This document shows positions 36,101 through 49,914 of a DNA stretch of 64,000 bases, one piece after another. Positions within the stretch are counted from its first letter, which is position 1. Each line of letters starts with the position of its first letter. This DNA is from Pseudoscleropodium purum. Its lineage: Eukaryota; Streptophyta; Bryopsida; Hypnales; Brachytheciaceae. The DNA lies in contig OZ017795.1 in the NCBI GenBank assembly GCA_963969395.1, positions 29,183,063-29,247,062 on the forward strand, written 5' to 3'. The notes beneath the pieces were generated by a model. The model made no database searches. It saw nothing but the letters and a program-made list of their open reading frames with translations, and had not been told where the DNA came from. The translations under genes were made by a program, and so were the position numbers.

Positions 36101-39100
36101 TACCATTGTGTTAGTCTGCAAGGTTAGGAACATCAGAGTACGATGTTTTCAATGTTCATTCTTGCTCTGATAGTGGGTTTTTGTTTTTGTTTTTAAACAG
36201 TATAACATGACTTGAATGATCCAAGTCACTGATTCAAGCGACTTGTTTAGCAGATTATTGTCGATTTCTGTATGACTCTACACTGAAGTTACGATTCCAT
36301 GTCAGCAGGGTACCAATGGGCTAGCTCACACCCGAAGCTTCTCCATGGATGACGACTTTAGATCGGCTCTCAAGCAATCAGTTCAACTACCTTCACAACA
36401 GCAGCAACAACAACAACAACAACCTCAACTTCTAGTTCCAGATTCCTCTGGCCGATCACGCCCACAGTTTGACGCATCCAATGTGGATCCCTCCATGTAT
36501 GTTCCCGGAGATGGAGTTACTTTCCCATTAAATGCGGAGAACATGCTTTACCCTTCGGGTATTCCTAGAAGACATGCTCCTGTTCCTGCTAGGTTACCGG
36601 AAGGTAATGTCCAAGGTTCTCCGGGCAGAGAAGAAGGAGAGGTTCCAGAAACTGACATTGATCCAGACACTCGTAGGCGATTACTGATATTACAGCATGG
36701 TATGGACGCAAGTAAACCTGCTGCACCAACCGCACCATTACAGGTCCAGATTCCTCCTGTGGTTGCCCCGGGAGGAGGGTGGCTTGGCATGGAGGAGGAA
36801 ATGAGCCCTCGCCGACCGAATAGGAGATCCCCGGAGTTGGTCTTGGAACCAGAGTCTCCTTCTTTTGATCGTTCTGCACCTCCTGGATTTGAGAACCCCT
36901 ATATTCGCGAGCAACAGCTGATCAGGGAAGCAGCAAGAAGACAACGTAATGAGGAAGAGGTAAAGTCTTATTTTTGAGAGTCGGAAGATACTGTTCAAAC
37001 TACCTAGTAGATTATCCCTCTTCGAAATATTTTTAAAGGAAATTAGCAAAGGACCTATTTATAGACTGTCTCACTTCTAGTGTTGTGATGGTGAATGTGA
37101 GCAGAGTTTCTTTGGAGAGGGTAGATCACAACTGGAGGCGTCTTCCTTCTCAGGTATTTTACAGAGTTGAAAAAATGCATTTCCTCAACCAGTGGCTATC
37201 TTTTTCCTGCAATTGTACAATTCCTTTGCTGGTCACATTGTTATTTGGAAATGAGTGCTTCGTCTGAGTTAGTCGTTGTGATTGCCAGATGAGGAAAATC
37301 CCAGTTTCATACGAGGAGGTTCTAGGGAGCCATTCAATGCATCCCGACCACCTGTTACTGTTAATGCTATTAGCGCGTTGCATGAAGTAGGGCAAAAAGT
37401 AAAAAGAAATGTGAGTTCCAACTTGTTCAGTCTCTTCCACTCAATTGCTTCACTTTTCGTGACTTTTCAGTCAATGCAGACTATAATTTGACATTTCTAT
37501 TGGATTACAATATGCAAATGCTTCAGTAAATGGTGTTTACTTCTAAGCGCTGTTGATTGCGGGATTATCAGGTACAATATCGCACAGATATTAGAAGTTC
37601 AACACATCTTGGAGTCACTGTTGAGGTGTGATTTCCTTACCTATACTAATTTTAGCGAAGCTTCCGGGGAAATCGATTTGATTAGAATCGAGGTCTACAG
37701 TTTATGCGCTGTTATTTATGGTCATGGTTTGGCTTTGTGATTGGAACAGTGTTCTTCACCCATTGCCGTAGATGTCATTGCTATCTTAATGAATACACAC
37801 ACACATGTGCGTGTGTGTGTATATATGTACACATACATACATAACGCATACTATGTGACTGTCTTAGAGCATGCAGTTTTATCAGAATTTCAAAAATGGA
37901 CTGGATAGATTTTAGATCTGCTGTGCACTAATCTTAGTTTGTGATTTATCCTCGGCAGGTCATGTTTGGCGGTGAAAAGGTCGGAGAGGGCATTGGCAGA
38001 AGCAGGAAAGAAGCCAAATATAATGCTGCCGAGTCGGCTCTACTGTTTCTAGCTAGTAAGTGTTTTGCTTGAAATAATTTCCCATTGATTTTGAGCACTT
38101 ATCACCATTTCTATTCAACGCTATGTATGTTTGGTTGATCACTTCAATGTTCTGTACTGTGTAAAGAACCTTTGTTGATACCAATGACTTGCTTGAAGAA
38201 TTATTCTAGTTCGAAGTTTTGCACCTTTTGGTTCAAGAAGTTCATCATATTTTTTTACTGGCTGGCAGATAAAGCAAATGGAGTGCCATCTACAGCACCT
38301 TCTACACCTGCTGTGCCAGAGCCTGTGAAAGAGGTCCGGGTATCACGTGGTCCTAGGGATCCCCGTTTGTCGGCTGGTCTTGCACCACTGCCTAGGGATA
38401 GGGATAGGGATGATGATAGTCCAATTGCAAGCACTTCAGGGCATATTCCTCTGGTCGGTTATCATTCAAATGAGGAGCCATTGCCATATAATCATGTTGA
38501 AGCTCTTAAGGAGTTGGTAAGTCATCCATTGTACCCGTATCTTACGTAGTAGGAATTATATCCAGTCATTTATACGATTCCTAACATGTAGCTTATTGAT
38601 GAACCTTTTTGTGTCCATGTTCTGACCATATTTGGATTGAAGCGTTGGTGTTTAATAATTTGGAAGCAATAATGGTTCACTATTTCGCTTGGGTCAATCG
38701 ACTGGAACTGTTCTTTGAGTGCTGTATATCGACCAAAACTTCTCGTCTGTATCTAACACTTGGCGGGATATGCTTGCAGTGTACTAGAGAGGCTATTAAT
38801 ATTCAATTCAAAGCACTTCCAACAAGTGGGGCTGGGCAGCAGCGACAAGCGTTTCGTTGTCAGGTAGAGGTTGGTGGACGAACGTTGGGTAGAGGCAGCG
38901 GACCTACTTGGAACGACGCCAAGCAAGAAGTAAGTGAATGTCTTCACAGCTTTGTCATTCATTTCATCTATGAAAGCCTGATCACGATTTGCAACAAAAG
39001 TCTTGTATGGAGCATGTTCTTCGCATTCGTTAAATCTCTTTGTTGCATGGTAAACAGGCAGCAAAAGAGGCTTACGTACAGGTGGAGATGTCACTACGGC

Positions 39101-39428
39101 CACATAAGCGAGGGAATGGGCCACCAAGGTACTGAATATTTTGTATTTCCCTGTTTTCTTTACCAGAAATGCATTGGAATGAGTTATGATAACTTTGTAC
39201 GTTATCTCAGTGATGTTAATTCCTCGATTTTTAGAGGATTATGAGCTGCTTGATATTCAACTGCTTAAATTGTCTTTGCTGTCCAGGTCACCTGGAAGTA
39301 GCAAACGAATGCGAACGTTAGATTCATTTAAAGATCGAGGGGTACCGTCTAGTCTCTCCCCTGTGCGGGGAGGTAGGTCAAGGCTATCCCCGCGAAGACC
39401 ATCAAGAAATCTTTCACCAATTCCGTGA
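33190..39428 (+). CDS. CPL1/CPL2-like: RNA polymerase II CTD phosphatase-like protein (CPL1/CPL2 type)
   Basis: Sixteen exons keep phase and total 3,048 nt (1,015 aa; Arabidopsis CPL1 is about 970): 33190-33525, 33937-34416, 34585-34795, 35144-35301, 35454-35524, 35745-35850, 35967-36068, 36309-36959, 37105-37153, 37289-37410, 37572-37625, 37959-38055, 38269-38516, 38780-38929, 39058-39128 and 39287-39428. The FCP1-type core has DLDET (D172, D174), [18 protein letters not shown] and the second Asp pair in MVIDD (about 366-367). A Gln tract (about 518-527), the family motif [14 protein letters not shown], two dsRNA-binding domains (about 747-812 and 889-955) and a basic tail ([11 protein letters not shown]) follow. 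The family dephosphorylates the polymerase II CTD and, in Arabidopsis, acts on the miRNA factor HYL1, in the nucleus. The ATG at 33,190 is the first in frame and fits CPL1, whose start lies just before the RLGE motif. Confidence 0.93.
37793..37831. repeat. CA/TG dinucleotide run in CPL intron 11
   Basis: (AC)n is followed directly by GTGCG(TG)n, so the run is partly self-complementary and could form a hairpin. It lies between exons 11 and 12. Confidence 0.75.
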
Positions 39429-39950
39429 ATATAAAACAACAGCTTGACGGAGTGACAAATTTTGGGGTTCCATGTGTACTCCTGGGACCAAATAGGGAAA
39501 AAAATGTCTTTGAGTGGAACAAACTTCGTGGACATGTCCAGCAATTGTCTGTGGAATAGCTCATATTCCGCACCGAGTCGGGCTAGTTTGTTTTCCTTAA
39601 CTTGTGCCGAGAACAAGCTCTCTCTACTCATGCCAATCTCTGGACCAGGAATCAGGTCAAGCAGCGCTGAAACACTTCTATGCCATTCTAGCCTCCCATG
39701 CTCCTTTGCATTGCCTAGGAATTGGTGGATAATCGAAGCAGAAGTTCTTGGATGCTGGATTCTGTCTTCAACCGACACGCCGGCGCTGCATTGCTCAAGA
39801 CGACGGGGGAAGAGAGAATCCGCCGGAAACTGTTGGACAGAGATCTTGAAAGGGTGAGTCTGTGGAGGTGTCCCATTTACTGGACTATCGGTAGTTCGGT
39901 ACCCAGTGCAGAGGCATTTATCTACTAACTTAGTCCACCACGCTCATTGT
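39429..39950 (+). other. 3' UTR / downstream region of the CPL-like gene
   Basis: The balanced composition continues to about 39,950 and then drops to AT-rich spacer, which suggests a 3' UTR of roughly 500 bp. Open frames on both strands here have no family match. No exact polyadenylation site is assigned. Confidence 0.4.
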
Positions 39951-41512
39951 TATACCTTAATTCTTGGATGACTATTGTGTTGGGACTTGCCTGAGACTTG
40001 GGTTCACTATCTTAATAGAAAAATTGAGTTCATTTTTAAACACTTTGTACCTGCAGCAAATACTTACTGAGATGTGACGGTTGTGTTGTTTACGTCAGTA
40101 CTTGTGGTACTCGTGTGAAATAAGTGCTAACCGTATACCCACTAAATTGCAAGTGAAGTCTCTTTTGATAAGGGTAAGGACATCATTCATAGGGTAGTCG
40201 ACGTCTTTCAAAGGTCAGTCATCACTCATTAGTGGTCTTTTAAGTATTTTATTATCTCTCATGGCAAAAGCATGATAATCCATCATTATCCCTCGTAGAC
40301 CGCTCTCTCTAAGTGATCTTTTAAGAGCTGATTGCATTTGGGGGAAGAAACAATTTTCAGTAAATTTTTGTAGGAAGAAAAAAGGAATTTGGTGCATTGA
40401 AGAAAGCAAATGTACCTCTTTATTAGAAGTCATTTTTAGAATAAGGTTGCTTTTAGAGTATCCTCCCATACAATTTTGCAAATTATTACAGTAGTTTGAT
40501 TTTGAAGGTTTCATCTATTTTTTAATGATTATTTGCTATTCTTTGATGATGAAATTTTATTCATTTACTTGGCAAAAAAAGAATTTTTGAATAAAAATTT
40601 AGTCATAGAAAACTTAACATTCAGCATGTTTGCCTTTAATATAGGGAGCACTATCTACTTCCACATGTCATGATTTGAAGTCATCCCATTTAAAATTGTT
40701 TGAATAAGCTTAGAAGCACTTTAGTTTCTACTATGAAATTGTTTTAGTTGTTGTTGGGTTTTTTTATGGCAATTGAAAGAGGAATCTAAATTTTCATTGC
40801 ATTTTTTTTGTACTTCACATATGGCTTGGTACTATAGAATGATTTTTTTTTGCATATACATGAGCCCGATATACTTCATAAAATGTTAGATTGGAGTGAG
40901 AATCTTTATTTATTTGCAAAGGATTAAGATTGTTTCTCAAAAAAAAAATCATATTTTCTTAATAGCATTGTTAAGGTTGAAAAATCAAAATACAATACAA
41001 ATGAAGGAAATTGGAAAGAAATTGCATAATAATGACCTTTATTTTGGATTCTATATCCTTTGTGATGCAACTACTTTTCAAATTTTCTCCCTTTACCGTG
41101 ATGTAAATATTAGGATCCACTACAATACAACATGCCATTTCATAAGTAAAATTATTCACAACATCTAGAGGAATTCATGCATAATTCAACCTTATATTCT
41201 AGTTGCAAATTAATATTGTAAAAGGAGTAGGAAATTACTCTTAATATGTATCCTCTAGTATGTGTTAGGTACACCAACATATACCAAACCATCGAATATA
41301 CAGAGCTATATTTACAAATATTATTTGTAAATTTTTTTAATTGACACAATTACCTTGTCCTCACAATTGTAATTACTCTCCAAGACTAATAATGTGCATA
41401 AATTCTATACTTTGTCATTGTACTACTTTGTATTGGAAGACTCTAATTAGGGGGCTACATAGAGGCCAATGGAATTGACAAACTTAGATTGATCTAAAAT
41501 AATGACAATAGC

Positions 41513-42454
41513 TTAACCCCTAAAGGACCAAGACTATGTTTTCACCAAAACTGCTCCAAAACTGTCATTTCTAAAACAAGTATCAAATTTTAGAAAAAAA
41601 ACATTTTTGGAAAAATATAATTGTAGGATCTTGTAGTGAACTAGTTTGAGAGGTTGTGAAAAAAAATTTAGAAATTTCCACCATGTGGATTGCAAGATAA
41701 TAGCGTTTGAATTGACAAATATTCTTATTTTGTCCCTGCAAAAATCCGGGCAGCTACACTTCACATGGTCACATCTTTATGAAAAATGTCCAAAATGGTT
41801 GCAACTCTTTGGCTTCATTCTTCAAGGTAAGTTGGCTACATGCTTGAAAATTTTCAGATCATTTGGAATTGTACAACATATAGGAAAAAAATAGTAAGTA
41901 GAAAGAAGTAGAGAATGATTCAAAACACTAAATTGTTAAGAATTTAGATATAGAATTGAAAAATGCCAATCCCAATGGTTGTAATCTTGCAGTAAAAATC
42001 TACACCCAATGTTTTTATTTTTTTTCAAAAATATTAAAAATTGAGTTAAATCAAGGACTTCAAAGTTTTTTTTAGAATAGAGATTCCATAACTACCCTCA
42101 AACTAAAAAATCCTCATAATTTTTGACTCATTAATCCAAATGGAAAGATTCAAAGCTTTCCACGTATATATAAATCTAAAGAACCAATTTCAAATTTTTA
42201 TTTTTTTTAAAAGGGATTTTTAAAGAAGTTTTTTGAGCTGCCCAAGCTGCCTGCAGAACAAAGAAAATTGTATATCACGCAATAAGTTTTTGACCATTTA
42301 GTCAAAAGTTACAAAAATTGTCAAGCCTTGAAGCTATTCCTTGGGCACATGTTTAGAGAAAATATCAGTACAAAATAGTTAAAACTCCATTCGTAGCGAG
42401 CTGCCCAAATTCGCTATGTTACCGAAAAACACAGCTTGATCCTTTAGCGGTTAA
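41513..42454 (+). mobile_element. ~940-bp non-autonomous TIR element, copy 1
   Basis: It starts TTAACCCCTAAAGG and ends CCTTTAGCGGTTAA, near-perfect inverted ends. The interior, with TAGGATCTTGTAGTGAAC, ATTGCAAGATAATAG, GCAGCTACACTTC, AAGTTGGCTACATGC and TTTGAATCTTTCC-type blocks, is shared with copy 2 at 44.7 kb and inverted copy 3 at 60.2 kb. No transposase is encoded. The target duplication is not clear (ATAG occurs on both sides but not flush). Confidence 0.75.
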
Positions 42455-44747
42455 ATAGGCTTAAATTTTTTTTGTTACCTCCTAATGATTATATCTTGAA
42501 GATCTCAAGTAAGGTGAAAACACCCAAAACCTGACCCAATATTCATTCTTGGCAAGTAGATTTTCATTAAAGTGGCCCCAAAAGTATCATTAAACCTTTC
42601 CCATATTTAAATGCAATTGATCAAGGCTACTGATTCTCTAAATTTCAGTATTATGACTAAGTCACATAATTGTTCAAGTGACTTAAAGAATTTCACTTTG
42701 AAAATTCATATCTACTATATGTCTTTTTCTTAGAAAAGGGTACCTCCAACTATATTGAATTGCTTATTTTGACATTTTTGAGTGTTTGTACTTTACATGT
42801 GGAAATTTCCAAAGTCATATATATCCCCAAAAGAGGTAACTATTAATTAACTAGTATTAATATTGTTGGGTTTTAAGGATTTAAAAAAAAATTCTTCGAC
42901 ATTCTCTCCATTTCTATTATTTCATGCTTCAATTCCATCATTGCATGCTTTAGATTTTATTTTTATTATACTGAAGTCAAAATGGAAAATAGCAAAATCA
43001 TCATATTCTTATGTGCAATGATAAAGATTTCAATTACTTGATGAGTTATTGATGAGAAGGGATTCATAGTTATTAAAATATTTGTTACAAAACAATAATT
43101 TTGCCCTCACTTTTGTACTATTTATAATTGTAACATGAGAATTTTAGGATTTTTATTGTTGTTCTAGAAACATGACACAACATCCAAGGCAACTTGGTTT
43201 GAGAAATTTTGGGAATTATACACCTTGGATATCCCCATCATGAACAAGTGGAGGGACAAACTCCCACCTCATGGGCCAACACAAAGAGCCCCCACAAGAG
43301 CAACATCAACATGGGGAATTGAACTGGGAACCTTTTTAAGGTCATTTTGGATTAGAGAATATTTCAATTTCAATGTGAGTATATATCATTAAAAAATTGA
43401 TAGTAAATAAAAAAGTTCTTTTGAGGAAATAAATGTTGATGAAATTGCTATGAGTTTTAAAAAAACAAAAACAATGAATTTCAATTAAGATGCAATTTCA
43501 CATCAATTTAAGTTACATGGGTATGTGATGTTTGATATTTGAAGATTTTCTTAGTCCCATAGCCATAGCAACAATGTAATTGTATATAAATGAGTATTTT
43601 TTTTTTAAAATACAACACGATTAAAGTAGGAGGTTCATAAACCATTTCTTTAAACCTCCCTACTTCATCAATGATAGTAATAGATTTTTTAAGGGATGTG
43701 GCACTCATTCCTAGATAGGGGATACATTTAGAGCTTGAATTGTTTATGAACCTCCTACCTTACATTCTTTTTAGAGCTTGATTTTCATTATGGATGTTAA
43801 GAAAAAATTTTAAGATCGGAAACTACTTCTCTACAATCTACTTTTTGTCACAACTATCAATTAACTAATTCCTTAAATACTAATTATTACAATGATGGTA
43901 TTGAATTATAGATGTAAATTATACTAGTAGATTTATAGCAAGCCAAAAAATCCAAGTTTTCTTAGAAATAGAAGCAACTAAAATATAAATGGAAATAGTT
44001 TTTTAAATATTAATTAAAAATATATATCCTTCAATTGCTATAAATATCCAATAGTCACTAAATATGAGGCAAAATAATTTATGAATTGTGATCTTATTCA
44101 AAAAAATTACCAACTACATTATGACTTCCTAATTTACTACATGATTGGTACTATACTAGTCATAATAATTGTTAAATAGTTTGAAGTGTAATAAATGTGT
44201 TTCTTGCAATGATAGTATGGCAAGTCTGTAAGATACTTCCAAAGCAAGTTACATTAAGGTGATTTGAAGATAACAATGTTCTATAATTGCTTTCAAATTT
44301 TGAATCACAACTAGTCATGAAAACTGATTTATTAGATAAACATCCATTTGCTTTCAATGATTACACAATACAAATTAATAGAGCAAATTAAGATAGATTA
44401 CCCAAAAATATAATAATTATCCTAAAAATTTATTATTAGTTTGGTTGTTAGTTTTCCACCTTGTGCTTCAATCATGTATTTGAAAAGTTGATGAAATATT
44501 TCTACTCTTGTAGTTTAAATTTAATTCTAAAAACTCAAATCTTCAAATAATTAATCATTAGAGTTACAAAATAAGAGATAACTAAGATAATTATAACATT
44601 CTAATTAAAATCAAGTAAATAACATGAAGTATCATTGTAATAATAATAAAATTTACAATGAAATTTGAAGGATCTAATATTAATTTAAAATGATTGTAAG
44701 ACTTTAATTTAGTAGCTTCAAAATCTTAGAATGTCCATTGTTGGGCT

Positions 44748-45680
44748 TTAATCCATAGAAGTAGGAGACTATAATTTCACCAAAGATGCTCCAAAACTAT
44801 CATTTTTGATACAAGCACCAAATTTTAGATGAAAAACTTTTGGGATACATTTAACTATAGGATCTTGTAGTAAACTAGTTTGAAAAGATGTGAAAAAAAT
44901 TTCAAAATTTTCCATTGTGAAGATTGCAAGATATTAATGTTTGAAGTGACAAAAATCATTTTTTTGGGCCCTTTGAAAATATAGGCAGCTACACTTCATA
45001 AGGTCACATTTATATGAAAAATTGTCCAAAATAATAATTCTTCTTTGGATTCATCTTTCAAGGCAAGTTGGCTACATGCTTGAAAATTTTTAGATCATTT
45101 GAAATTGCACAATATGTAGGAAAAAAAAAGTAAGTAGAAAAAAGTACAAAGTGATTCAAAACACTAAATTTTTAAGAATTTAATTATAAAATGGAAAAAT
45201 TCCAATTCCAAAGGTTTTATTTTAGTAATAAACAAATTACATCATATGTTTTTATTTTTTTCAAAAAACATAAAAAATTGAGTTAAATAAAGGACTCCAA
45301 AGTTTATTTTTGAATAGTGAACCTATAACTACCCACAAACTAGAACATCTCATAACTTTCATCTCATAAATCAAAATGGGATGATTCAAAGCTTTCCATG
45401 TATATAGAAATCTTGAAAACCAATTTCAAATTTTTATTTTTGAAAAAAGTGATTTAAAAAAAAAAATTGGTTTGCCCATCGAACATTGAAAATTACATAT
45501 TATGCAATAACTTTTGAACCATATAGTCAAAAGTTATGAAAATTGTTGGTCTTGAAAGTGACTCCCTGGGCACATATTGTGTAAAAATTTCAACAAAAAT
45601 GAATGAAAAATTCATTCATAGTGAGCTACCTAAAATTGCTATGTTGCCAAAACAACGTAGTTTTGACCTTTAGGGGTTAA
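44748..45680 (+). mobile_element. ~940-bp TIR element, copy 2
   Basis: Its left end is degraded (TTAATCCATAGAAG) and its right end is intact (CCTTTAGGGGTTAA). The interior aligns by eye with copy 1 throughout, including GATCTTGTAGTAAAC, GCAGCTACACTTCATA, AAGTTGGCTACATGC and AACTTTTGAACCATATAGTC. The 933-bp length agrees with copy 1. Confidence 0.75.
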
Positions 45681-46079
45681 AAGTTCAATGCCTTTAATTA
45701 TGTTCCTTCCAAGGAATGTTGTGCTACTCATTTCCCAAAAGGACCCTATAAATAGTCAAAAATTGAAAGTAGACCCTATATAGGTTGTGATTAAAATCTA
45801 AAATTTTCCATTCAATAAATGAAGAAGATTTCTCATTACAATAGAAATCAATTAGATGAATTTGTATATTTGTTGTTACATAATCCTTTGACTAACATTT
45901 TAGTAAGGCATATCTAGTATAGTCCTCTCCCAATTGTGACCCTTATCTATATGTGTTCAATATTTCAAAATTCACATATTTGACAAATATACAAAGGAGA
46001 TGTAATTTGGAGAGATCCTATGGTAAATATGTTGACTTTAGGTACACTTATTGGTTTAAGTGAATTTTTTTGATAGAAC

Positions 46080-46560
46080 ACTTCAATAAACTATACACTG
46101 AAACTTGCCTGCCACCTCAGTTTCCCATTAGTTTCCCCCTTCCTCTCTTAAAAAATTTGTGAGCCGTTGATTTTTTTGAAAAAAAATGCTTATCCTCAAA
46201 ATTGACATTGATTTCTCAAAAAATCACAAGATGTTGATCTTGTGAAATTTAATCTGAGCCATTCAAATATAAAATACAAATACTGAATATTGAATGCAAA
46301 TACAAATACGAGTATTGGATATAAGTACTAAATACGTGTACTAAATACGAATATTGAATACGGGTACTGAATACGGATATTGAATATGGATACTAAATAC
46401 GGATATAGTATTGGATACGGGATAAATTGTCCCATATTGTTTGTTAAGAACTTTGATTCTGAAGATTACAAGAGGAGGTGGGGGTGAGTGGGGGTGGTAA
46501 AATAAAAAAATTTAAAATAAAAATTGAGGGGGGGAGTGCATAGTGACACAAACTGTCACT
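46080..46560 (-). repeat. Minisatellite-bearing dispersed repeat, copy B (inverted)
   Basis: On the minus strand it shows, in the same order as copy A, a C-rich stretch, CAATATGGGA, a degenerate ~12-bp array (GAATACGGGTACTGAATACGG on the plus strand, about 46,270-46,425), AAGATCAACATCTTGTGATTT and ACTAATGGGAAACTG. The array is longer and more regular than in copy A. Confidence 0.7.
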
Positions 46561-49500
46561 ATACACCTTGAGTGCCTAATAACTACATTCAGTACACTAT
46601 GTACAATGACTATTGAAATTATTGATTTAAAATTAAAAAGAGGTCATATCTACTAGTTTTATCTAAATAAAGGATTTCAATAACAAAAACTTTCATTTAA
46701 GATAACTTTTTTGAAAAATAGAAGCCTTGCATTAAAAATAATAATTGCTACAATCCTTTAAATGAAGAGTGTTAAATTTGAATTGTAAGTAAATTTGACT
46801 AAAAATGTGACAAATTTCTCCTTTAATATTAGTTAATTGAGATAAAATCATGATACAATTTTGCACATAGTTTTGCATGCATGGTAGATCATATACTCAC
46901 AATTGCTTAAATAATGCAATTACATGGATACAATTTTGTTTTTTCAATGCAAAATTGGTTATGCATGTATATTGTTGATATATCAAATCTTTGATTTTGA
47001 CACACATTTTCAATATTTTATATCATTGCAACCCAAATAAAATGAAATTTAGTAATTTGCTCACTTCCCTCTTTCCATCAAAATTTCAGCTATTATCTTG
47101 ATAAGACATGCTAGCTCCATCCAAAACATCATGGAGTTCTTCCATGCTTCCATCATTTGATGTACCAACTCTACTTGTAAAAAATCCATTGATATTGATC
47201 TCTTCCAATTTCTTTTATTATTTTTATAAACACACAAATAGTCTCACTATTAGTTCCATTGCCAAGTTTCAAGATTTTTCTTATACATTAACTCACGATA
47301 CAACAATGTACATTGTAATCGATGGCTTAAATTTAATCTATATAATTAAAAAATGTTTAATCTTCTACCTTCAAAATTTAAGAAAACCAAAAGAAGATAC
47401 ATCTTGGAAGTGCTTCACTTATAATTCACAATTCATCGAACTAAACATGAAGATGAGTTATAAGATTTTCTCTAAAAAAATCAATAAAATGTTATAGGTC
47501 ATTGAATAAATTTCAAAAATATTAGTATTATTAAATTCATTTTTATTTTTTAAATGACAATAATTCTATGAATATTGCATTTCATAAAAAGTAAATAATG
47601 CATGTTAATGCCAAATAAACTTGAGTTATAGCTAGGTCAACCTATGCCCTTACTTTTTAAAATATGAAAGATAAATTTGAAATAACCTTGTAATCCTTAA
47701 GAGACAAAAAGTCCTATAATTGGTCCAATTTTTTAGCAATTTTGAAGAGTTTATATAGAGTTTCCTATCCCTTCAAATGTTTGTATTTTGGAACTAATAC
47801 ATCCTTGCAATATTCTTCAATTTAATGATATGAAGATTTATTGCATTGAAATTATGCATTCCACGATATGATCAATGAAAATGGTTATTATTATAAAATC
47901 TTTGTCCTTGAAGGGTAACAAATTATTCAAACCAAGTTTGGCATTTTTTGACTCCAACCACTTTCCTATCGCTATTGTCCCTTCAAACTTTTTGATAATT
48001 GTGGTTGAAGTAAACTAATAGAAAATAATTCTTTCAATTATTGAATGGTTGTTACAATACATTGATAATGACAAATCTATTCTTCTATGACTAATAAAAG
48101 AATTTACAATCAAACTTTGGTAGGCAGTCTATGTACATAATTATTACTATAGTCAAGCCACCCATAAACAATCAATTAAAGAATTCTAGATATGATTTGG
48201 ACTAGTATAGGATGAAGCAAATATTTGTAGAGGTCAAAGGATAGAAATGATAGGGATTCCAAAAGTCTTGGTAATTTTATCACTTTGAATTGTAATTACT
48301 TTGAAAGGCAAAAGTGCGTTAGATCCATTGCCAATTTCTAGACTCTTTTAATTTTGAGCATTCAAAAACTACTATCTTATTCAAAGCTTTTTGTTTTTTT
48401 ATTCACTACTTTGGGACATGCGTCATGAATCTACTAGTTCCAATTTTGAAAAGGAGAAAAAAAAAATTCTAGCTATGGTTGGAAATAAGTTGGTCTATAG
48501 GTTGATTATTGGGCCTTGTTCAAGAATAGGTGGCTCTACCTTACCAAAAGAAATTGCAATTAAACTCTAACAAGTAGCATGTGTATGATTACTACCAAAA
48601 GAATTTGCAATGAATTGTGATAGTTTGTTTGTGTATGATTACTAACTAAAGAATCTACAATCATATAGGTTCTTTTTCTATCCACAATGACAATGAATAT
48701 TTTCCTATCCACAATTTATAATCAATAGGGCCTTGCCATTAATTCACATCAACCTCAAAGAAGAACGATACTTTTCTTCTTTATTAAGCTTACAAACAAA
48801 TGCTCATTAAATAAGTACATGATTAGACTTGAGTATGATACATTTTTAACATTGAAGAGACACTTTCAAATCTCCATCGAAGAAAAAAAGAAGTCCAAAT
48901 CCATGAGAACAATTTAAATCCCTCACATTTATCTACCACTGCAACCAATTGTCTACAACATTAATTGAATTCCCTCATCCATCCGTAATCATTTTATTAC
49001 GTTACGGTGTCTTCTTCCACTTCCTTTTGCAACTATTGAATCCAAATTTTAATTTTTAAAAATTTGTATACACTAATGTTGAAAAAACATGAATGGTTGT
49101 AAGTCAAAGAATATTTAAGATAGGAGAATCTACAAACATAATTGAATATTTGTTTGTGGAATATTGGATCAACTTGAGATTTTCAATAAACCTCTTTATA
49201 TAATGCCAACCTCAAGAGACATCAAAATTCTCTTTCTTCTTTTTGAAATAAATAAATTTATAAAGCACACTTAAACTTTGGCTACATAAGTGTTATTGAC
49301 TGGACACTTCCATATCTCATCAAAAAGAAATTATGTACAAATCTTAATAATATCATTAACAATCATGAGTATAAGAGAATTTTCAATCCATTTGGGTCTC
49401 TCTATTATGTAAATATTAATCCTATTATACATTGGAGGCAGGATTGGCACATTCATGTTGAACCATTAATTAAAGTTTGAAAAGTAGCTTTGGCATTTTG

Positions 49501-49914
49501 AATTCTTTTTTTAAAAATTCAACATATATTCATAGAAAATCCTGAATTTTCATCACTAACTTAAAAGCCAATTAGAAGACATGCATGAAGATGTAAAAGA
49601 TAAGTTCTTTATATAAATGGGGTGGTAGGAGGTAAAATAATCCAAGGTGGGATATGTACATGGTTTAGATTGGTAGAAGCTCGACCACTCATAGTCAAAT
49701 TATCCCATATTTTTCACCAATCTTGCTTCCAACATATGATACAAAGTTTAAATGAACAAACTCTTGATTTACCTTAACCTCAAAAAGACACCAAAGTTTA
49801 ATTCCTCCTTTAATGTAAAACCCTCCCTTTCTACTTTTCTTGTGATCATATGTGTTGATATTATATGGAACCCCTCCAAAACAACATTTAATAATTCAAA
49901 CTAGCTACCCACAA

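Larger units (their letters stand above)
39951..49914. other. AT-rich spacer without a recognisable gene
   Basis: No supported coding region. It contains two long copies of the ~940-bp TIR family and an inverted minisatellite-bearing repeat (separate entries). The 129-codon frame at 47,108-47,497 is low-complexity and AT-rich, with no known domain. Confidence 0.6.

Noticed and set aside
39257..39778. A 173-codon minus-strand frame opposite the last CPL exon
   Set aside because: It overlaps the well-supported last exon of the CPL gene and its 3' UTR, and has no recognisable domain.
47108..47497. A 129-codon plus-strand frame
   Set aside because: No domain, AT-rich composition and no splice-linked neighbour; length is possible by chance in a 64-kb window.
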